DNA from: Teredinibacter purpureus
GTDB lineage: Bacteria; Pseudomonadota; Gammaproteobacteria; Pseudomonadales; Cellvibrionaceae
Assembly: GCF_014217335.1 (NCBI RefSeq)
Contig: NZ_CP060092.1
Location: forward strand, 1,381,501-1,445,500
DNA: 64,000 bases
Direction: 5' to 3'
Below are positions 1-11,814 of this stretch, piece after piece (position 1 is the stretch's first letter; every line of letters starts with the position of its first letter). The notes beneath the pieces are model-generated. The model made no database searches, had not been told where the DNA came from, and saw only the letters and a program-made list of their open reading frames with translations. Both the position numbers and the translations under genes were made by a program.

Positions 1-780
1 ATTCTCGATCATCTCTGTAAAAAAGATACGCCATTTGCCTATATCGATACGCATTCGGGGGCAGGCTTGTATGATTTACGCTCGGAGTCAGCCGCTAAGT
101 TGGGTGAGTATCAAGATGGCGTTGCAAAATTATGGGCGCCGCGCCCCGATATCATATCTCGCTATCTTGATCTTATCGCCTCGTTTAATGCGAGTGATGC
201 TATTCATCGGTACCCGGGTTCGCCACTTATTGCGCAGGCTATTATGCGCTCGCAAGATCGATCTTGGTTGTATGAGCTACATCCTCAAGATTTCAATACG
301 CTCAGTAATAATGTGAAGCGTGACAAGGCCATCCGCGTGCACTGTGAAGATGGCTTGACAGGTGTGCTCGCACACGTGCCTCCGGTTAGCCGAAGAGGGC
401 TGATATTAATCGACCCCTCCTATGAGGTGAAGACCGAGTACGAAAAAGTGTTTTATGCGGTTACCAAAGCTTATAAGAAATTTTCTACTGGAATATTTGC
501 CATATGGTATCCCGTGGTTGAAAGATCTACGATAAGGGAACTCGAAAGACGATTAGCTAATAGCGGAATGAAAAATATTCAGCGCTTCGAACTCGGAGTG
601 TTGCCCGATACCACTGAAAGAGGAATGACGGCAGCGGGTATGTTCGTGGTGAATACGCCGTGGGGCCTTATGGACAAAATGCAGCGTGTATTGCCCTTGT
701 TAAAGAAACGTCTAGCGCTGGACGAAAACGCATTTTATACCTGCGATAGTGTCACGAGTGAATTCGGTAAAAAATTATAG
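1..780 (+). CDS. rlmJ: 23S rRNA A2030 N6-methyltransferase RlmJ, 5' end missing
   Basis: RlmJ methylates N6 of A2030 in 23S rRNA using S-adenosylmethionine. The reading frame is open from base 1 and starts mid-protein with a YIDTHSGAGLYDL segment, which matches the conserved YLDTHAGAG region of the family, so only the first 30 or so residues lie outside the window. Other family blocks are visible: YPGSPLIAQ, ELHPQD, VPPVSRRGLILIDP and ALWYPVV-like IFAIWYPVVER. The catalytic motif IV reads DPSY rather than the DPPY I recall for the E. coli enzyme; the Asp, first Pro and Tyr are kept. A TTG at 67 and ATG at 71 are internal and not the start. It is read away from the following two-component pair with about 135 bases between. 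Confidence 0.93.
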   Translation: MLDHLCKKDTPFAYIDTHSGAGLYDLRSESAAKLGEYQDGVAKLWAPRPDIISRYLDLIASFNASDAIHRYPGSPLIAQAIMRSQDRSWLYELHPQDFNTLSNNVKRDKAIRVHCEDGLTGVLAHVPPVSRRGLILIDPSYEVKTEYEKVFYAVTKAYKKFSTGIFAIWYPVVERSTIRELERRLANSGMKNIQRFELGVLPDTTERGMTAAGMFVVNTPWGLMDKMQRVLPLLKKRLALDENAFYTCDSVTSEFGKKL

Positions 781-916
781 GCTGTAGGTTTTGTGCGTAC
801 ATGATGTGGTCGAGTCGATGTGGCGCAGGCTGCAGGGCGTGTAGCAAAGGTCGGTTATGCACACCGGTATTGTTTGTTATAGCGCATTCAATTGATTGAC
901 TAGAGGCTTAACACAA

Positions 917-2014
917 ATGAAAACGGCATTCATGCCACGCAAAAAACAGTTTTGGCTCTACCATGGTTTAGGTGTCTTTACGCTGTCGATAATCGAATTG
1001 GTGACGGCGGTCCTTTGGCCGCATGCTGTAGGCTTTAAACTGATCAGTGGTTTTATTCTATGGCCCATTCTATTTACGATAGCAGTGTTGATATTCCGAT
1101 GGTGGTATAACAACAATGTGGGTGTTAGAGGTTGGACGGGCAAACTAATCTCGGTAGTCGTGGTCTATTCAGCCGTTTCCGCGTTTATTATTGCCTCTAT
1201 CATTGTTGCGATACTGTTACCCGTTTTTATTGCAGAGTTTGTAACACCTGAGCAGTTGGAGCAAGGCTACGACTATTTTGACCTAATTATTTCTATGGTA
1301 GGAAACGCTACACTTTCGGGCAACCTGTTTATTGCCGCATGGGCTTTTATTTATGTGTTTGTAAAGGAAAGTTGGCGCGCTCGAGATTCTGAGGTGGCCA
1401 ATCTAAAGTTAAAAAATAGCCTGAAAGAAGCCAAACTTAGCCGCTTATCGAACCAGCTAAACCCGCATTTTTTGTTTAATAGCCTCAACAATATACGTTT
1501 TATGATTCACGAAAACCCACAATATGCCGACGCTATGATTACCGCACTGTCGGAAATACTGCGTTACTCTTTAGCGTCTAGTGAGAATGAAAAAATTTCA
1601 CTGCAAGAAGAGATAGCCATTATAAAGCGTTATATAGAGATCATTACCCTTCAGTACGAAGATAAAATTAACTTTTCTTTAGACGTTCAGCAATCCGATT
1701 TGCGTTGTTTAATTCCTCCTATGTCGATTCAATTACTGGTCGAAAATGCCGTGAAACACGGCATTGAATATATTCGTGAAGGCGGCGTAGTTCGTGTCAC
1801 TATAGCGGTCCGTAACCGTCAGTTACAGGTTGAAGTGCGTAACCCCATTCCGATTGACGCAGTGGAGAATACACATCGTAATACCGGTATGGGCTTGGTT
1901 AACGTGCGGGAGCGCCTTCAACTGTTATATGGAGAGCAGGCTTCATTGGTAGCCGAGAAAAAAGGGCATTTATTTGTGGCAGAAATGACTTTGCCGGAGG
2001 AGATCGCGGCGTGA
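917..2014 (+). CDS. LytS/AlgZ-family sensor histidine kinase
   Basis: A 365-residue membrane histidine kinase of the LytS/YehU/AlgZ type. Four hydrophobic segments fill residues 12-150 (about 13-38, 48-66, 86-115, 132-155). A short coiled linker follows, then the His_kinase block with QLNPHFLFNSLNN; the phosphorylated His is about H184. A HATPase domain follows (VENAVKHGIEY as N-box, GMGLVNVRERL as G-box). I chose ATG 917 because it follows an AGAGG-like site at 902-906; the frame is also open to a TTG at 896. The stop overlaps the start of the LytTR regulator by four bases (GTGA), so the two are translationally coupled partners. The stimulus is unknown; no periplasmic sensor domain is present. 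Confidence 0.9.
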   Translation: MKTAFMPRKKQFWLYHGLGVFTLSIIELVTAVLWPHAVGFKLISGFILWPILFTIAVLIFRWWYNNNVGVRGWTGKLISVVVVYSAVSAFIIASIIVAILLPVFIAEFVTPEQLEQGYDYFDLIISMVGNATLSGNLFIAAWAFIYVFVKESWRARDSEVANLKLKNSLKEAKLSRLSNQLNPHFLFNSLNNIRFMIHENPQYADAMITALSEILRYSLASSENEKISLQEEIAIIKRYIEIITLQYEDKINFSLDVQQSDLRCLIPPMSIQLLVENAVKHGIEYIREGGVVRVTIAVRNRQLQVEVRNPIPIDAVENTHRNTGMGLVNVRERLQLLYGEQASLVAEKKGHLFVAEMTLPEEIAA

Positions 2015-2748
2015 AGGCAATTGTAGTTGAGGATTCGCGGTTAGCGCGAACGGGCTTGATTCGAATGCTAGAGGAACACCCCACTATTCACGTTGTGGGA
2101 GATGCCGAACACCCCAAAGATGCGCGCGCGTTAATCGCCTCCGAGCGGCCAGAATTGCTCTTTCTGGATATTCATATGCCCGGTGAATCGGGTTTTGAAC
2201 TGTTAGAGTCGTTGGACTACAGCCCAAAAATTATTTTTACCACGGCTTATTCTGAATATGCGATTCAATCCTTTGAGCACAATACCATTGATTATTTATT
2301 AAAGCCGATCAGTAAAGAGCGCCTTGCGCAATCTATCGATAAAATCGGTGGCTTAAGCGCACCGTCAAACGAGCAAGTGCCTGAGAAGTCTATTGTGAGC
2401 AACACTGCTCCTCTCAATATGAACAGTCGAATATTGGTGAAAGACAGTAATTCCTGCCATTTAGTGCCCTTAGCCGATATTCGCTATTTTGAAAGTTGTA
2501 AAAACTACGTTCAAATTATGTTCGGTGAAAAAAAGGCCTTTGTAAAAAAAACCATGGCCCATATTGAGCAGCGCCTACCGTCGAATCATTTTTTTAGAGT
2601 AAGCCGGCAGCACATTGTTAACTTGGAATGTATTGACACAATGGTCGAGTCTATAAGTGATGGCTATGATTTAACCATGAACGATGGTAAATCTATTGAT
2701 ATCTCTCGACGTAACGCCAGCAGGCTTAAAGAGCTATTAAGCCTGTAA
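2011..2748 (+). CDS. LytTR-family response regulator (AlgR/LytR type)
   Basis: A 245-residue response regulator: an N-terminal REC domain with acidic pair ED at 7-8, phosphoacceptor D53 in LLFLDIHMPG, the conserved Thr/Lys regions (IIFTTAY and YLLKPIS), then a LytTR DNA-binding domain from about residue 140 (ILVKDSN, IRYFESCKNYVQI, FFRVSRQHIVNL). The start is GTG at 2011, overlapping the kinase stop and preceded by GGAGG at 1996-2000. It should be phosphorylated by the kinase just upstream and bind direct-repeat LytTR sites. The serine hydrolase gene that follows on the same strand after about 150 bases is a plausible target, but no repeat I can defend as its site is visible there. Confidence 0.92.
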   Translation: MKAIVVEDSRLARTGLIRMLEEHPTIHVVGDAEHPKDARALIASERPELLFLDIHMPGESGFELLESLDYSPKIIFTTAYSEYAIQSFEHNTIDYLLKPISKERLAQSIDKIGGLSAPSNEQVPEKSIVSNTAPLNMNSRILVKDSNSCHLVPLADIRYFESCKNYVQIMFGEKKAFVKKTMAHIEQRLPSNHFFRVSRQHIVNLECIDTMVESISDGYDLTMNDGKSIDISRRNASRLKELLSL

Positions 2749-2897
2749 TCGTAATCGCCTTTTCGTGCATCGTGATAACGCCTAATTCTCATCGAAATAA
2801 TAGACCACCTAACCGCGTATATCGCCGTTCGGCATCTTAATACGCCTACTTTTTAATATTGCGGCATTATGGAATCTTCGATAAAGGAGGAATGCGA

Positions 2898-4757
2898 ATG
2901 TTGCGGTTGATCACCCGAATAGTAATGTGCGTAGTGTGTGTGGTTTCGTTTCGCGCGTATGGTGCCAATGACGGGCCGTCTACTTTGCTGGAATTAAAAC
3001 AGGCCGTAGACGCGATTCGTACTGAAACGGGGGCGCCGGCGTTTGGCATCGCATTGGTAGACCGAAACGGGCCGGTGTGGGTAACAGGCGTTGGCGAGGC
3101 AAATAGAGAGAGCAATATACCCGCAACGGCAGATACCATTTTTCGAATTGGCTCGGTCTCTAAAATGTTATCGGGTATTGCTGTAATGCAGTTAGTGGAC
3201 GCCGGAAAACTTTCCTTGGACGACACTTTGCGCGAAATAGCGCCTAGCATCGTTTTTGAAAATCCGTGGGCAGAGAGTCATCCCGTTCGTATCGCCCATT
3301 TACTAGAGCATACAACGGGCTGGGATGTTCACCCTGGCGAGTATTCAGTTCCAGCACCAGATACATTGCGTTTGGAGGAGGGGCTCAACAGCCATCCCGA
3401 TTCGAGATTGTCGCGTTGGCCTCCAGGTACACGTTATTCCTACAGTAATACCGGGCCGGTGGTAGCAGCCTTTGTTGTTGAAGTGATTACAGGCATGCGA
3501 TACGAAGACTATATGGCGCAGTTCGTATTTGAACCGCTGGCGATGAGTTCAAGCTCGTTTTTTAAAACGCTGGAGTACGATGCCCGTGGTGCAACGCTTT
3601 ATTCGCAAAAAGGGCCGCTCGATTACTTTCACATTTATTCGCGCCCGTCTTCTTCGTTGAATACCAGTGCCAACGATATGGCTCAGCTAATGAGCATGAT
3701 GATTGGGCGCGGAGCGTTTAAGGGGGTTCGTCTATTAAGTGAAGCCGCTATAACCCGAATGGAACAGTCTGAGACCACCTTGGGTGCAGAGGCCGGTATA
3801 CATTCGGGTTATGGGTTAACGTTGGATGTGACCGGTTTTCAGGGGCGTAATACTGCTTTCTATGGTCATAGCGGTGGGTTACCCGGCGCCATTACTGAGT
3901 TCGTCTATCAGCCGAGTGTGGGAAAGGGCTTCGTCTTTATGATAAACGAAGATAACCCACGTGCGTATTCTCAACTTTCTGATGTGTTTCGTACCTATTT
4001 ACTTAAAGACGAACCTGCGGTGAGCGTGCAGCCCCTTTCATTGCCGGAAAAATATAGGCAGCTATCCGGTTTATATACGCCCATTAACCCGATTTTTGAG
4101 TTGGGTAAAATTCAGTTCGATATTACCCACGTGATGCGATTTAGTGCTGATGAAACCTACTTGCACCGTAGCCCATTCTTTGGTGGCTGGCAGAGCAATG
4201 ATTATGCGATAGACGACGGGCCGTTAATATCGGATTGGTCGGGGTTACCCTCAATCGTGATAGTGAACGACCCTGTTGCCGGCGAAGCCGTTCAGGTTGA
4301 AGGTGTGCTCTATCAAAAAACCTCCGTCTTAATCGTTGTGGGGCGTTTAGTTTTTATTGTGATGGCAGCGCTGTTAGTGCTATTGAGTTTTATCTATCCC
4401 TTATGGCGATTATTGGTTCGAATAAAGTCGAAAAAGCCAGAGCCTATTGCGCTAAGGTTGCGTTTATTGCCAACGCTATTAAGTAGCCTACTGCTAATAT
4501 TACCGGTGTTTATACTGTTCAGTGGGCTTGATATTAAACGCCTCATGGAATCGTCGATTATTAGTTGGGCCATTTTTATCGTTAGTGTGTTGTACCCCTT
4601 AGCGGCCATTGTTGGGTTTGTATATGTGGCACGTATTAGAAAAATAGCGAGCGAGTGGCAAGAGTATTGGTATGTCGCGGTAATGGCGTGTACCCATGTT
4701 TGGATTGCGACCTACTTAGCGTGTTATGGCTTTTTTGCGTATCGGTTATGGGCGTAA
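2898..4757 (+). CDS. Serine beta-lactamase-like hydrolase with C-terminal membrane domain
   Basis: A 619-residue protein of the class C beta-lactamase/penicillin-binding-protein superfamily. After a signal sequence (MLRLITRIVMCVVCVV, residues 1-23) comes the catalytic domain with SVSK (S86/K89), YSN (182-184) and HSG (324-326), the three active-site elements of the family. The last 130 residues (from about 485) hold four hydrophobic helices, which tether the enzyme to the inner membrane with the catalytic domain probably periplasmic. The start at 2898 sits seven bases after a strong AAGGAGG (2884-2890); an ATG at 2892 is too close to it. The substrate is unknown: peptidoglycan peptides, D-amino acid peptides or esters are all possible. 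It may be controlled by the LytS/LytTR pair upstream. Confidence 0.85.
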   Translation: MLRLITRIVMCVVCVVSFRAYGANDGPSTLLELKQAVDAIRTETGAPAFGIALVDRNGPVWVTGVGEANRESNIPATADTIFRIGSVSKMLSGIAVMQLVDAGKLSLDDTLREIAPSIVFENPWAESHPVRIAHLLEHTTGWDVHPGEYSVPAPDTLRLEEGLNSHPDSRLSRWPPGTRYSYSNTGPVVAAFVVEVITGMRYEDYMAQFVFEPLAMSSSSFFKTLEYDARGATLYSQKGPLDYFHIYSRPSSSLNTSANDMAQLMSMMIGRGAFKGVRLLSEAAITRMEQSETTLGAEAGIHSGYGLTLDVTGFQGRNTAFYGHSGGLPGAITEFVYQPSVGKGFVFMINEDNPRAYSQLSDVFRTYLLKDEPAVSVQPLSLPEKYRQLSGLYTPINPIFELGKIQFDITHVMRFSADETYLHRSPFFGGWQSNDYAIDDGPLISDWSGLPSIVIVNDPVAGEAVQVEGVLYQKTSVLIVVGRLVFIVMAALLVLLSFIYPLWRLLVRIKSKKPEPIALRLRLLPTLLSSLLLILPVFILFSGLDIKRLMESSIISWAIFIVSVLYPLAAIVGFVYVARIRKIASEWQEYWYVAVMACTHVWIATYLACYGFFAYRLWA

Positions 4758-4842
4758 CGCCGAATAGGCGCAGTGTTAATAGAATGGTTTGCACGGCATA
4801 ATAACGGGCTACCCTATTGGCCATTCAAAAAGGATTAACACG

Positions 4843-5400
4843 ATGGGCAAGCAATTCGATTCTCTTTCAGAAAAACTTAGTGCTTTTATTGCGGAACAAA
4901 AACTTTTTTTCGTGGGTACGGCCACTGACGATAGTCGCGTGAACATTTCGCCTAAAGGCATGGATTCGTTGCGGGTACTGGGGCCTAACCGAGTGGTGTG
5001 GCTGAACGTTACGGGGAGTGGTAACGAGACTTCTGCGCATGTGCAAATAAACCCCAGAATGACCATTATGTTTGCAGCCTTCGAAGGAAAACCGCTTATT
5101 TTACGTTTATACGGTACGGCAAACGTCATACACCATACAGATGAACAATGGCCCGCACTTTCTGCTTTATTTAACCCCACCGTGGGCGCTCGGCAAATTT
5201 TTGATTTTACAGTTGAGATGGTTCAAACATCGTGTGGGATGGCAGTGCCGTACCTTTCCTATGATAGCGATCGAGAGTTGCTGACGAATTGGGCCACTCA
5301 GCAGGGCGAAGACGGCATTAACCGCTATTGGGAGAATAAAAATCAGAACACCATCGATGGGATTCCGACACATATTGTAGAGAAAAATTTAGGGAGTTGA
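4843..5400 (+). CDS. Pyridoxamine 5'-phosphate oxidase-family (FMN-binding split barrel) protein
   Basis: A 185-residue protein with the split-barrel fold features of the PNPOx-like family: an N-terminal helix (LSEKLSAFIAEQKLFFVGTA), then NISPKGMDSLRVLGPNRVVWL and GSGNETSAHVQINPRMTIMF. Family members bind FMN or F420 and reduce or oxidise small molecules; many are general redox proteins of unknown substrate and are not true pyridoxine enzymes. ATG 4843 is chosen because AGGA lies eight bases before it (4831-4834); the frame extends upstream without a good site. It stands alone, and its 3' end overlaps by 12 bases the oppositely read small lipoprotein gene. Confidence 0.8.
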   Translation: MGKQFDSLSEKLSAFIAEQKLFFVGTATDDSRVNISPKGMDSLRVLGPNRVVWLNVTGSGNETSAHVQINPRMTIMFAAFEGKPLILRLYGTANVIHHTDEQWPALSALFNPTVGARQIFDFTVEMVQTSCGMAVPYLSYDSDRELLTNWATQQGEDGINRYWENKNQNTIDGIPTHIVEKNLGS

Positions 5401-5691
5401 TGGATTGCGTTTATCTTCTTGTATCGACCACGCCTTATCTTTTTCAGTAACGAGATAAAAGCGGGTATATTCTTGGGTTTTCCAACGAAATAGCATACCG
5501 TTTTTTTGTATTTGGACATCTATGTGGGTTTTTGTGGGATGTAGCCCGCGCCGTTTTAAATAGCCGTTAAGTACAACGAAGCCCTTTTGGGTTGTTTCGT
5601 CGATAGGCACAAAATCGGGGGTTTTACTGCAGGCCATAAGTAGTAACACACTAATGCCTATGATGCTTAATTTAAGCCGAGTAAATTGCAT
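5389..5691 (-). CDS. Small hypothetical lipoprotein
   Basis: A 100-residue protein with a lipoprotein signal: a charged start, hydrophobic LSIIGISVLLLMAC and a lipobox ending in Cys at about residue 21 (LLMAC-S). The mature part (80 residues) is basic and aromatic-rich (GMLFRWKTQEYTRFYLV) with no motif I recognise. Serine-lysine after the Cys suggests outer-membrane sorting, by the usual Lol rule. It converges on the oxidase gene (12-base overlap) and lies about 100 bases upstream, on the same strand, of nothing in an obvious operon. The function is unknown. Confidence 0.65.
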   Translation of the reverse strand: MQFTRLKLSIIGISVLLLMACSKTPDFVPIDETTQKGFVVLNGYLKRRGLHPTKTHIDVQIQKNGMLFRWKTQEYTRFYLVTEKDKAWSIQEDKRNPSTP

Positions 5692-5791
5692 TTGCGGGCG
5701 CCAATATAGTGATGCTGTACAGTTAATTATCGCGTTTTATAAGAGTGACCTATATTGAGTGTAGCTCTGCTATGGCTGGGCGATGAAGTTT

Positions 5792-6841
5792 TTAACTGCG
5801 AAACTCTAGCCGTTGAGTTTTCGCGGTGAGTACAGGCATACCGGCCAGCCCTAGAGTGAGGTCGAGTAGAATGTTCCACACATTACCTGTGCCAACGCCC
5901 TTAGTGACCCTATCGGCTAGCGCGGCTTTACGAATTAAATCTTGTAGTTGTCTCGGTTTTATTCGCTTAAGCGCCGCTTTAAACAGCGGTTTACGTTTTT
6001 CCCAGACACCATTTTTTCGGGCAGCGGCATCGAAACTTTCGCCGGTATCCATTGCTTCTTTAATATTGTTTAAGCTGCGTATTTCACGTGTTAACGCCCA
6101 AAGCAGCGTTAGGGGCTCGGTGCCTTCTGAGCGCAACCCTTGCAAGCTAGTAGCCGCAGAGCGGCTGTCACCATAAATGGCTTTGTCGACTAATCCAAAA
6201 ATATCGTAGCGGGCCGAATCCATGACAGCGGCGGTCATTAGCTGTGCATCAATAAAATTGTCTTCGGCGGCGAGTTTAAGTTTTTCTATTTCTTGAACGG
6301 CGGCGAGTAAGTTTCCTTCTGTCCTTGCACAGAGAATATCAATGGCTTCGCTGTCGGCGTGCAAGCCAGCGGCCTTTAAGCGTTGGTCTACCCAGCGAGG
6401 CATTTGCGGTATGCCAATGGGCCAGACTTGTACGGTGGCGCCCACTTTTTCGATGGCCGTAAACCATTTACTTTTTTGACTTCGACTGTCTATTTTGGGG
6501 CTGACCAGAAGCAGCAGGGTATCGTCGTTCGGCGACGAGCAATATTCTACAATGGCTTTGCTGCCGGCGTCGGCGGGCTTGCCATTATGGATGCGAATTT
6601 CGATTATTTTTTTGTCGGCAAATAGCGAGAGTGCGTTGGCGCTGTTGTAGAGTTCGTCCCAACTAAAGTGGGTATCGGTATGGTGTAGTTCGCGTTCGCT
6701 AAACCCTTGTTCGCGCGCGGCTTGGCGAATAGTGTCACAGCACTCTTGTACTATGAGGGGTTCGTCACCGGTTATAAAATACACGGGCGCTAAGTTTTTT
6801 TTAACGGCGGCAGCGAGTTGTTCCGCTCTAATTTTCGCCAT
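5792..6841 (-). CDS. holA: DNA polymerase III delta subunit
   Basis: HolA is the clamp-loader subunit that opens the beta sliding clamp. The 349-residue length and the N-terminal block (KNLAPVYFITGDEPLIVQE) match the family, as do DDTLLLLVSPKIDSRSQKSKWF, WVDQRLKAAGL and CARTEGNLLAAVQEIEKL. It is the last gene of the leftward leuS-lptE-holA set, the usual gammaproteobacterial order, 103 bases after lptE. nadD, which often follows, is not present here. Confidence 0.95.
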   Translation of the reverse strand: MAKIRAEQLAAAVKKNLAPVYFITGDEPLIVQECCDTIRQAAREQGFSERELHHTDTHFSWDELYNSANALSLFADKKIIEIRIHNGKPADAGSKAIVEYCSSPNDDTLLLLVSPKIDSRSQKSKWFTAIEKVGATVQVWPIGIPQMPRWVDQRLKAAGLHADSEAIDILCARTEGNLLAAVQEIEKLKLAAEDNFIDAQLMTAAVMDSARYDIFGLVDKAIYGDSRSAATSLQGLRSEGTEPLTLLWALTREIRSLNNIKEAMDTGESFDAAARKNGVWEKRKPLFKAALKRIKPRQLQDLIRKAALADRVTKGVGTGNVWNILLDLTLGLAGMPVLTAKTQRLEFRS

Positions 6842-6943
6842 AAAATGTTAACTCTTTAGTCGTATAACAACGCGGTAAAGCGGGTGAACGGCCGGTGGAA
6901 TTTAAAAAAAAGAACATTCATTCAACATTGAAAACAATCTATT

Positions 6944-7456
6944 TTACTCAAGGCGCGCATCTAAAATGCGATAAGCGAGTTCTTCGCGCATTTCAACAAG
7001 CAGGGCTTGTTCTTCTTGGTTTTTCGCGACGATAAGAGAAGGGTCGAAATCGTAGCTACGCCAGCTAATAGCTTTCTTGGAGGCCATTCGGATATCGCCA
7101 CCTTCGCTGCCACTGCTGGTTTGGTAGTGATAGCGCAACGTTAAGGTTAATTGGTATTGCGCGGTTACGCCGGTATCGGTAACGGATAGCGGGCGCTTAT
7201 CGAGTTGTTCGTCTTCGATCACCAGTGTCATGGGGGCCGTACGAATTTGTTCGACGTTATTGTTGCGCAGTATGCGCGTTAGCACCGGTGCAATTTTACT
7301 GTTTCTGGATTGCACCACAACGTTGAGTTGCGGTGGGAGTGGCCCAGAGCGCGCATCGGCAAGCGAAGAGTTCGCACCGCGTAATTGCCAGCCGCAGGAG
7401 GCTAGCAATAAAATCAGGCCCATTAGGGCCAGCCGGGTTATAAAATGGCGGTGCAT
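6944..7456 (-). CDS. lptE: LPS-assembly lipoprotein LptE
   Basis: LptE plugs the LptD barrel in the outer membrane and helps insert lipopolysaccharide. The 170-residue protein has a lipoprotein signal (RLALMGLILLLASC, Cys about 21) followed by GWQLRGA, the start typical of LptE/RlpB. The rest is poorly conserved, as usual, but the length fits and it lies between leuS and holA, its standard position. The gap to leuS is 54 bases. Confidence 0.92.
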   Translation of the reverse strand: MHRHFITRLALMGLILLLASCGWQLRGANSSLADARSGPLPPQLNVVVQSRNSKIAPVLTRILRNNNVEQIRTAPMTLVIEDEQLDKRPLSVTDTGVTAQYQLTLTLRYHYQTSSGSEGGDIRMASKKAISWRSYDFDPSLIVAKNQEEQALLVEMREELAYRILDARLE

Positions 7457-7510
7457 AATTGGCGGTCACTCTCAGTCATTGGACGGCGTTCTAGGGTTTG
7501 AGGGTTGAGG

Positions 7511-10030
<2,520 letters not shown>

Positions 10031-10081
10031 TTATGACAAAAAAAGGGGGTGAGTTATAGAAGTGCGCGTGCGAAGCCGCGC

Positions 10082-11008
10082 TTATTCCGTGACAGGTGTA
10101 GGGGATTTTGGCTGTTTGTGGCGTGCCTTATCGAGGTGTTCGCACATTTGGGCGCCTCCATCCAGAATTCTCGCGGTATGGCGCTGGATAATATCCGGTG
10201 GAATAAAAAATAGGTTTTGCGACTGTACGGCGTTTAGTGACGGCCATTGCTGCCATTCATCTAACCAGTCGGGCCGTTGTTCGCCCATGCCGCTGGCTAC
10301 AATTACGTCGGGGTTGCGGGCCAAAACCGATTCAATACTGAGCTTTGGTGCCACTACAGGCAGGTCGCCAAATGCGTTGAGGCCGTTACACAGTTGGATG
10401 AGATCGCTAATAATATGTTGGTCGTTTAGTGTTTGAAGGGGCGAGTTCCAGACTTGGTACAGCACGCTAACGGTGGGTTTGCCTTGATTGCGGGCGCGAA
10501 GCCTATTGAGACGTGTCAGGTATTGCGTGGCCTGTTGCTCGGCGATGCCCGTATTGCCGGTAAGTATGCCAAAGTCACGAATAGATTTTGCAACGTCTTT
10601 AAGATTTAGGGGATTGCTGGCATACACCGGAATACCCAAAGTCGCGAGCTTCGGCAAAATAAGCCCGCCGTGGCCCGAATTCCAGCCTATGACTAGATCG
10701 GGCTTGAGCGCAAGGATGGCTTCTAAGCTGTGGCTGCTAATGGCACCTACACGAGGAATGTTCACTGCTTCTGGCGGGTAGTCGCAATAGTCGACAGCGC
10801 CCACAATGGCATGGCCAGCACCGGCCGAAAAAAGGTTTTCTACAATATGCGGTGCTAGTGCGACGATGCGCTTTGCGGGTTTGTCGAGTGTTATAGTTGT
10901 GCCGCTAAAGTCAGTGACAGTCACTGCGTGCTCGGGCAACGCGTATGGCCGGTGGGCCGTGCACAAGAGTAGAAAACCCATAAATAGGTAGGCAAATAAT
11001 GGTCGCAT
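10082..11008 (-). CDS. btuF: Periplasmic cobalamin-binding protein of BtuF type
   Basis: A 308-residue periplasmic substrate-binding protein of ABC-transport class III (single long helix between lobes). It has a signal sequence (MRPLFAYLFMGFLLLCTAHRPYA), then TITLDKPAKRIVALAPHIVENLFSAG, the BtuF/FecB start, and KPDLVIGWNSGHG in the middle. I chose ATG 11008 because the signal peptide begins there; the frame extends to a TTG at 11029. It sits at the end of the B12 cluster that also holds the matching permease and ATPase, so cobalamin or cobinamide is the likely ligand; a siderophore or haem ligand is less likely. The gap to cobS is 38 bases. Confidence 0.85.
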   Translation of the reverse strand: MRPLFAYLFMGFLLLCTAHRPYALPEHAVTVTDFSGTTITLDKPAKRIVALAPHIVENLFSAGAGHAIVGAVDYCDYPPEAVNIPRVGAISSHSLEAILALKPDLVIGWNSGHGGLILPKLATLGIPVYASNPLNLKDVAKSIRDFGILTGNTGIAEQQATQYLTRLNRLRARNQGKPTVSVLYQVWNSPLQTLNDQHIISDLIQLCNGLNAFGDLPVVAPKLSIESVLARNPDVIVASGMGEQRPDWLDEWQQWPSLNAVQSQNLFFIPPDIIQRHTARILDGGAQMCEHLDKARHKQPKSPTPVTE

Positions 11009-11046
11009 AGTGTTTTCCGTAAACGGCAAAAAAGTGGCCTTTAAGC

Positions 11047-11814
11047 TTATGTTGAAGCTGACAGCGCTAGCGTAAAGATTAAAAGAATTAGGGTTTCATT
11101 CCACTCGATAAAAGCGCCAACGCAATCGCCTACGTAGCCGCCAATGCGGGCGATCCAAAATTGTCGCCAAACGGCGAGCCAGCACAGGCTTAATACCATT
11201 GAGACAACCACCCACCAGAGGGGAACTAAAAAACTGAGCGCAAAGAGCACACCCAAACCTTGCAAAACGGTGCTGTGGCGTGACTGAGATTGAACCTCCA
11301 TACCCAAGCCCTGGGTACGCACGTAGGGGGTGGTTTGCATATAACCCGATGCGCAGAGCCGGCTGACAACAATTGCGGTGGCCATGGCGGTGAGACCGTA
11401 ATGTTGTTCGAGCAGTGTGTAAATTAAAACGACTTTTGTTAATAGCGTTAGTACCAGTGCGACAACGGCCATTGCGCCGACAGTGGGGGATTTAAATATG
11501 GGCAGTATTTTAGCGGTGGCGCTGTGGCCGGCGGCAGCGGCATCAATGCTGTCGGCGAGACCGTCTAGGTGAAGTGCGCCCGTTATGATTACCCAAGCAA
11601 TGAGTAATACCATGGCGAGTAAAGGCTGAGGTAAGAAAGGGCTAAGGCAAAGATATAAAACGCACAGTAGACCTGCAATAAGCCCGCCGACGAGTGCGTA
11701 ATAGTTGACGGATGCTTTGCGTGTGGCCTCGTTATAATCGCTCGTCTTTAACCACCGTGTAACGGGTAGTTGGGTGAGCAAGGCAACGGCCATTAACAGC
11801 GGCGGCAGGACCAT
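11047..11814 (-). CDS. cobS: Adenosylcobinamide-GDP ribazoletransferase (cobalamin synthase)
   Basis: CobS joins adenosylcobinamide-GDP to alpha-ribazole (or its phosphate) to make adenosylcobalamin (or its phosphate) in the inner membrane. The 255-residue protein is very hydrophobic, with six or so helices, and has the family blocks AVALLTQLPV near the start and ITGALHLDGLADSIDA(A) about residue 80-95, whose Asp residues bind metal. Its ATG overlaps the cobC stop (TAATG), so the two are coupled. Confidence 0.93.
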   Translation of the reverse strand: MVLPPLLMAVALLTQLPVTRWLKTSDYNEATRKASVNYYALVGGLIAGLLCVLYLCLSPFLPQPLLAMVLLIAWVIITGALHLDGLADSIDAAAAGHSATAKILPIFKSPTVGAMAVVALVLTLLTKVVLIYTLLEQHYGLTAMATAIVVSRLCASGYMQTTPYVRTQGLGMEVQSQSRHSTVLQGLGVLFALSFLVPLWWVVVSMVLSLCWLAVWRQFWIARIGGYVGDCVGAFIEWNETLILLIFTLALSAST

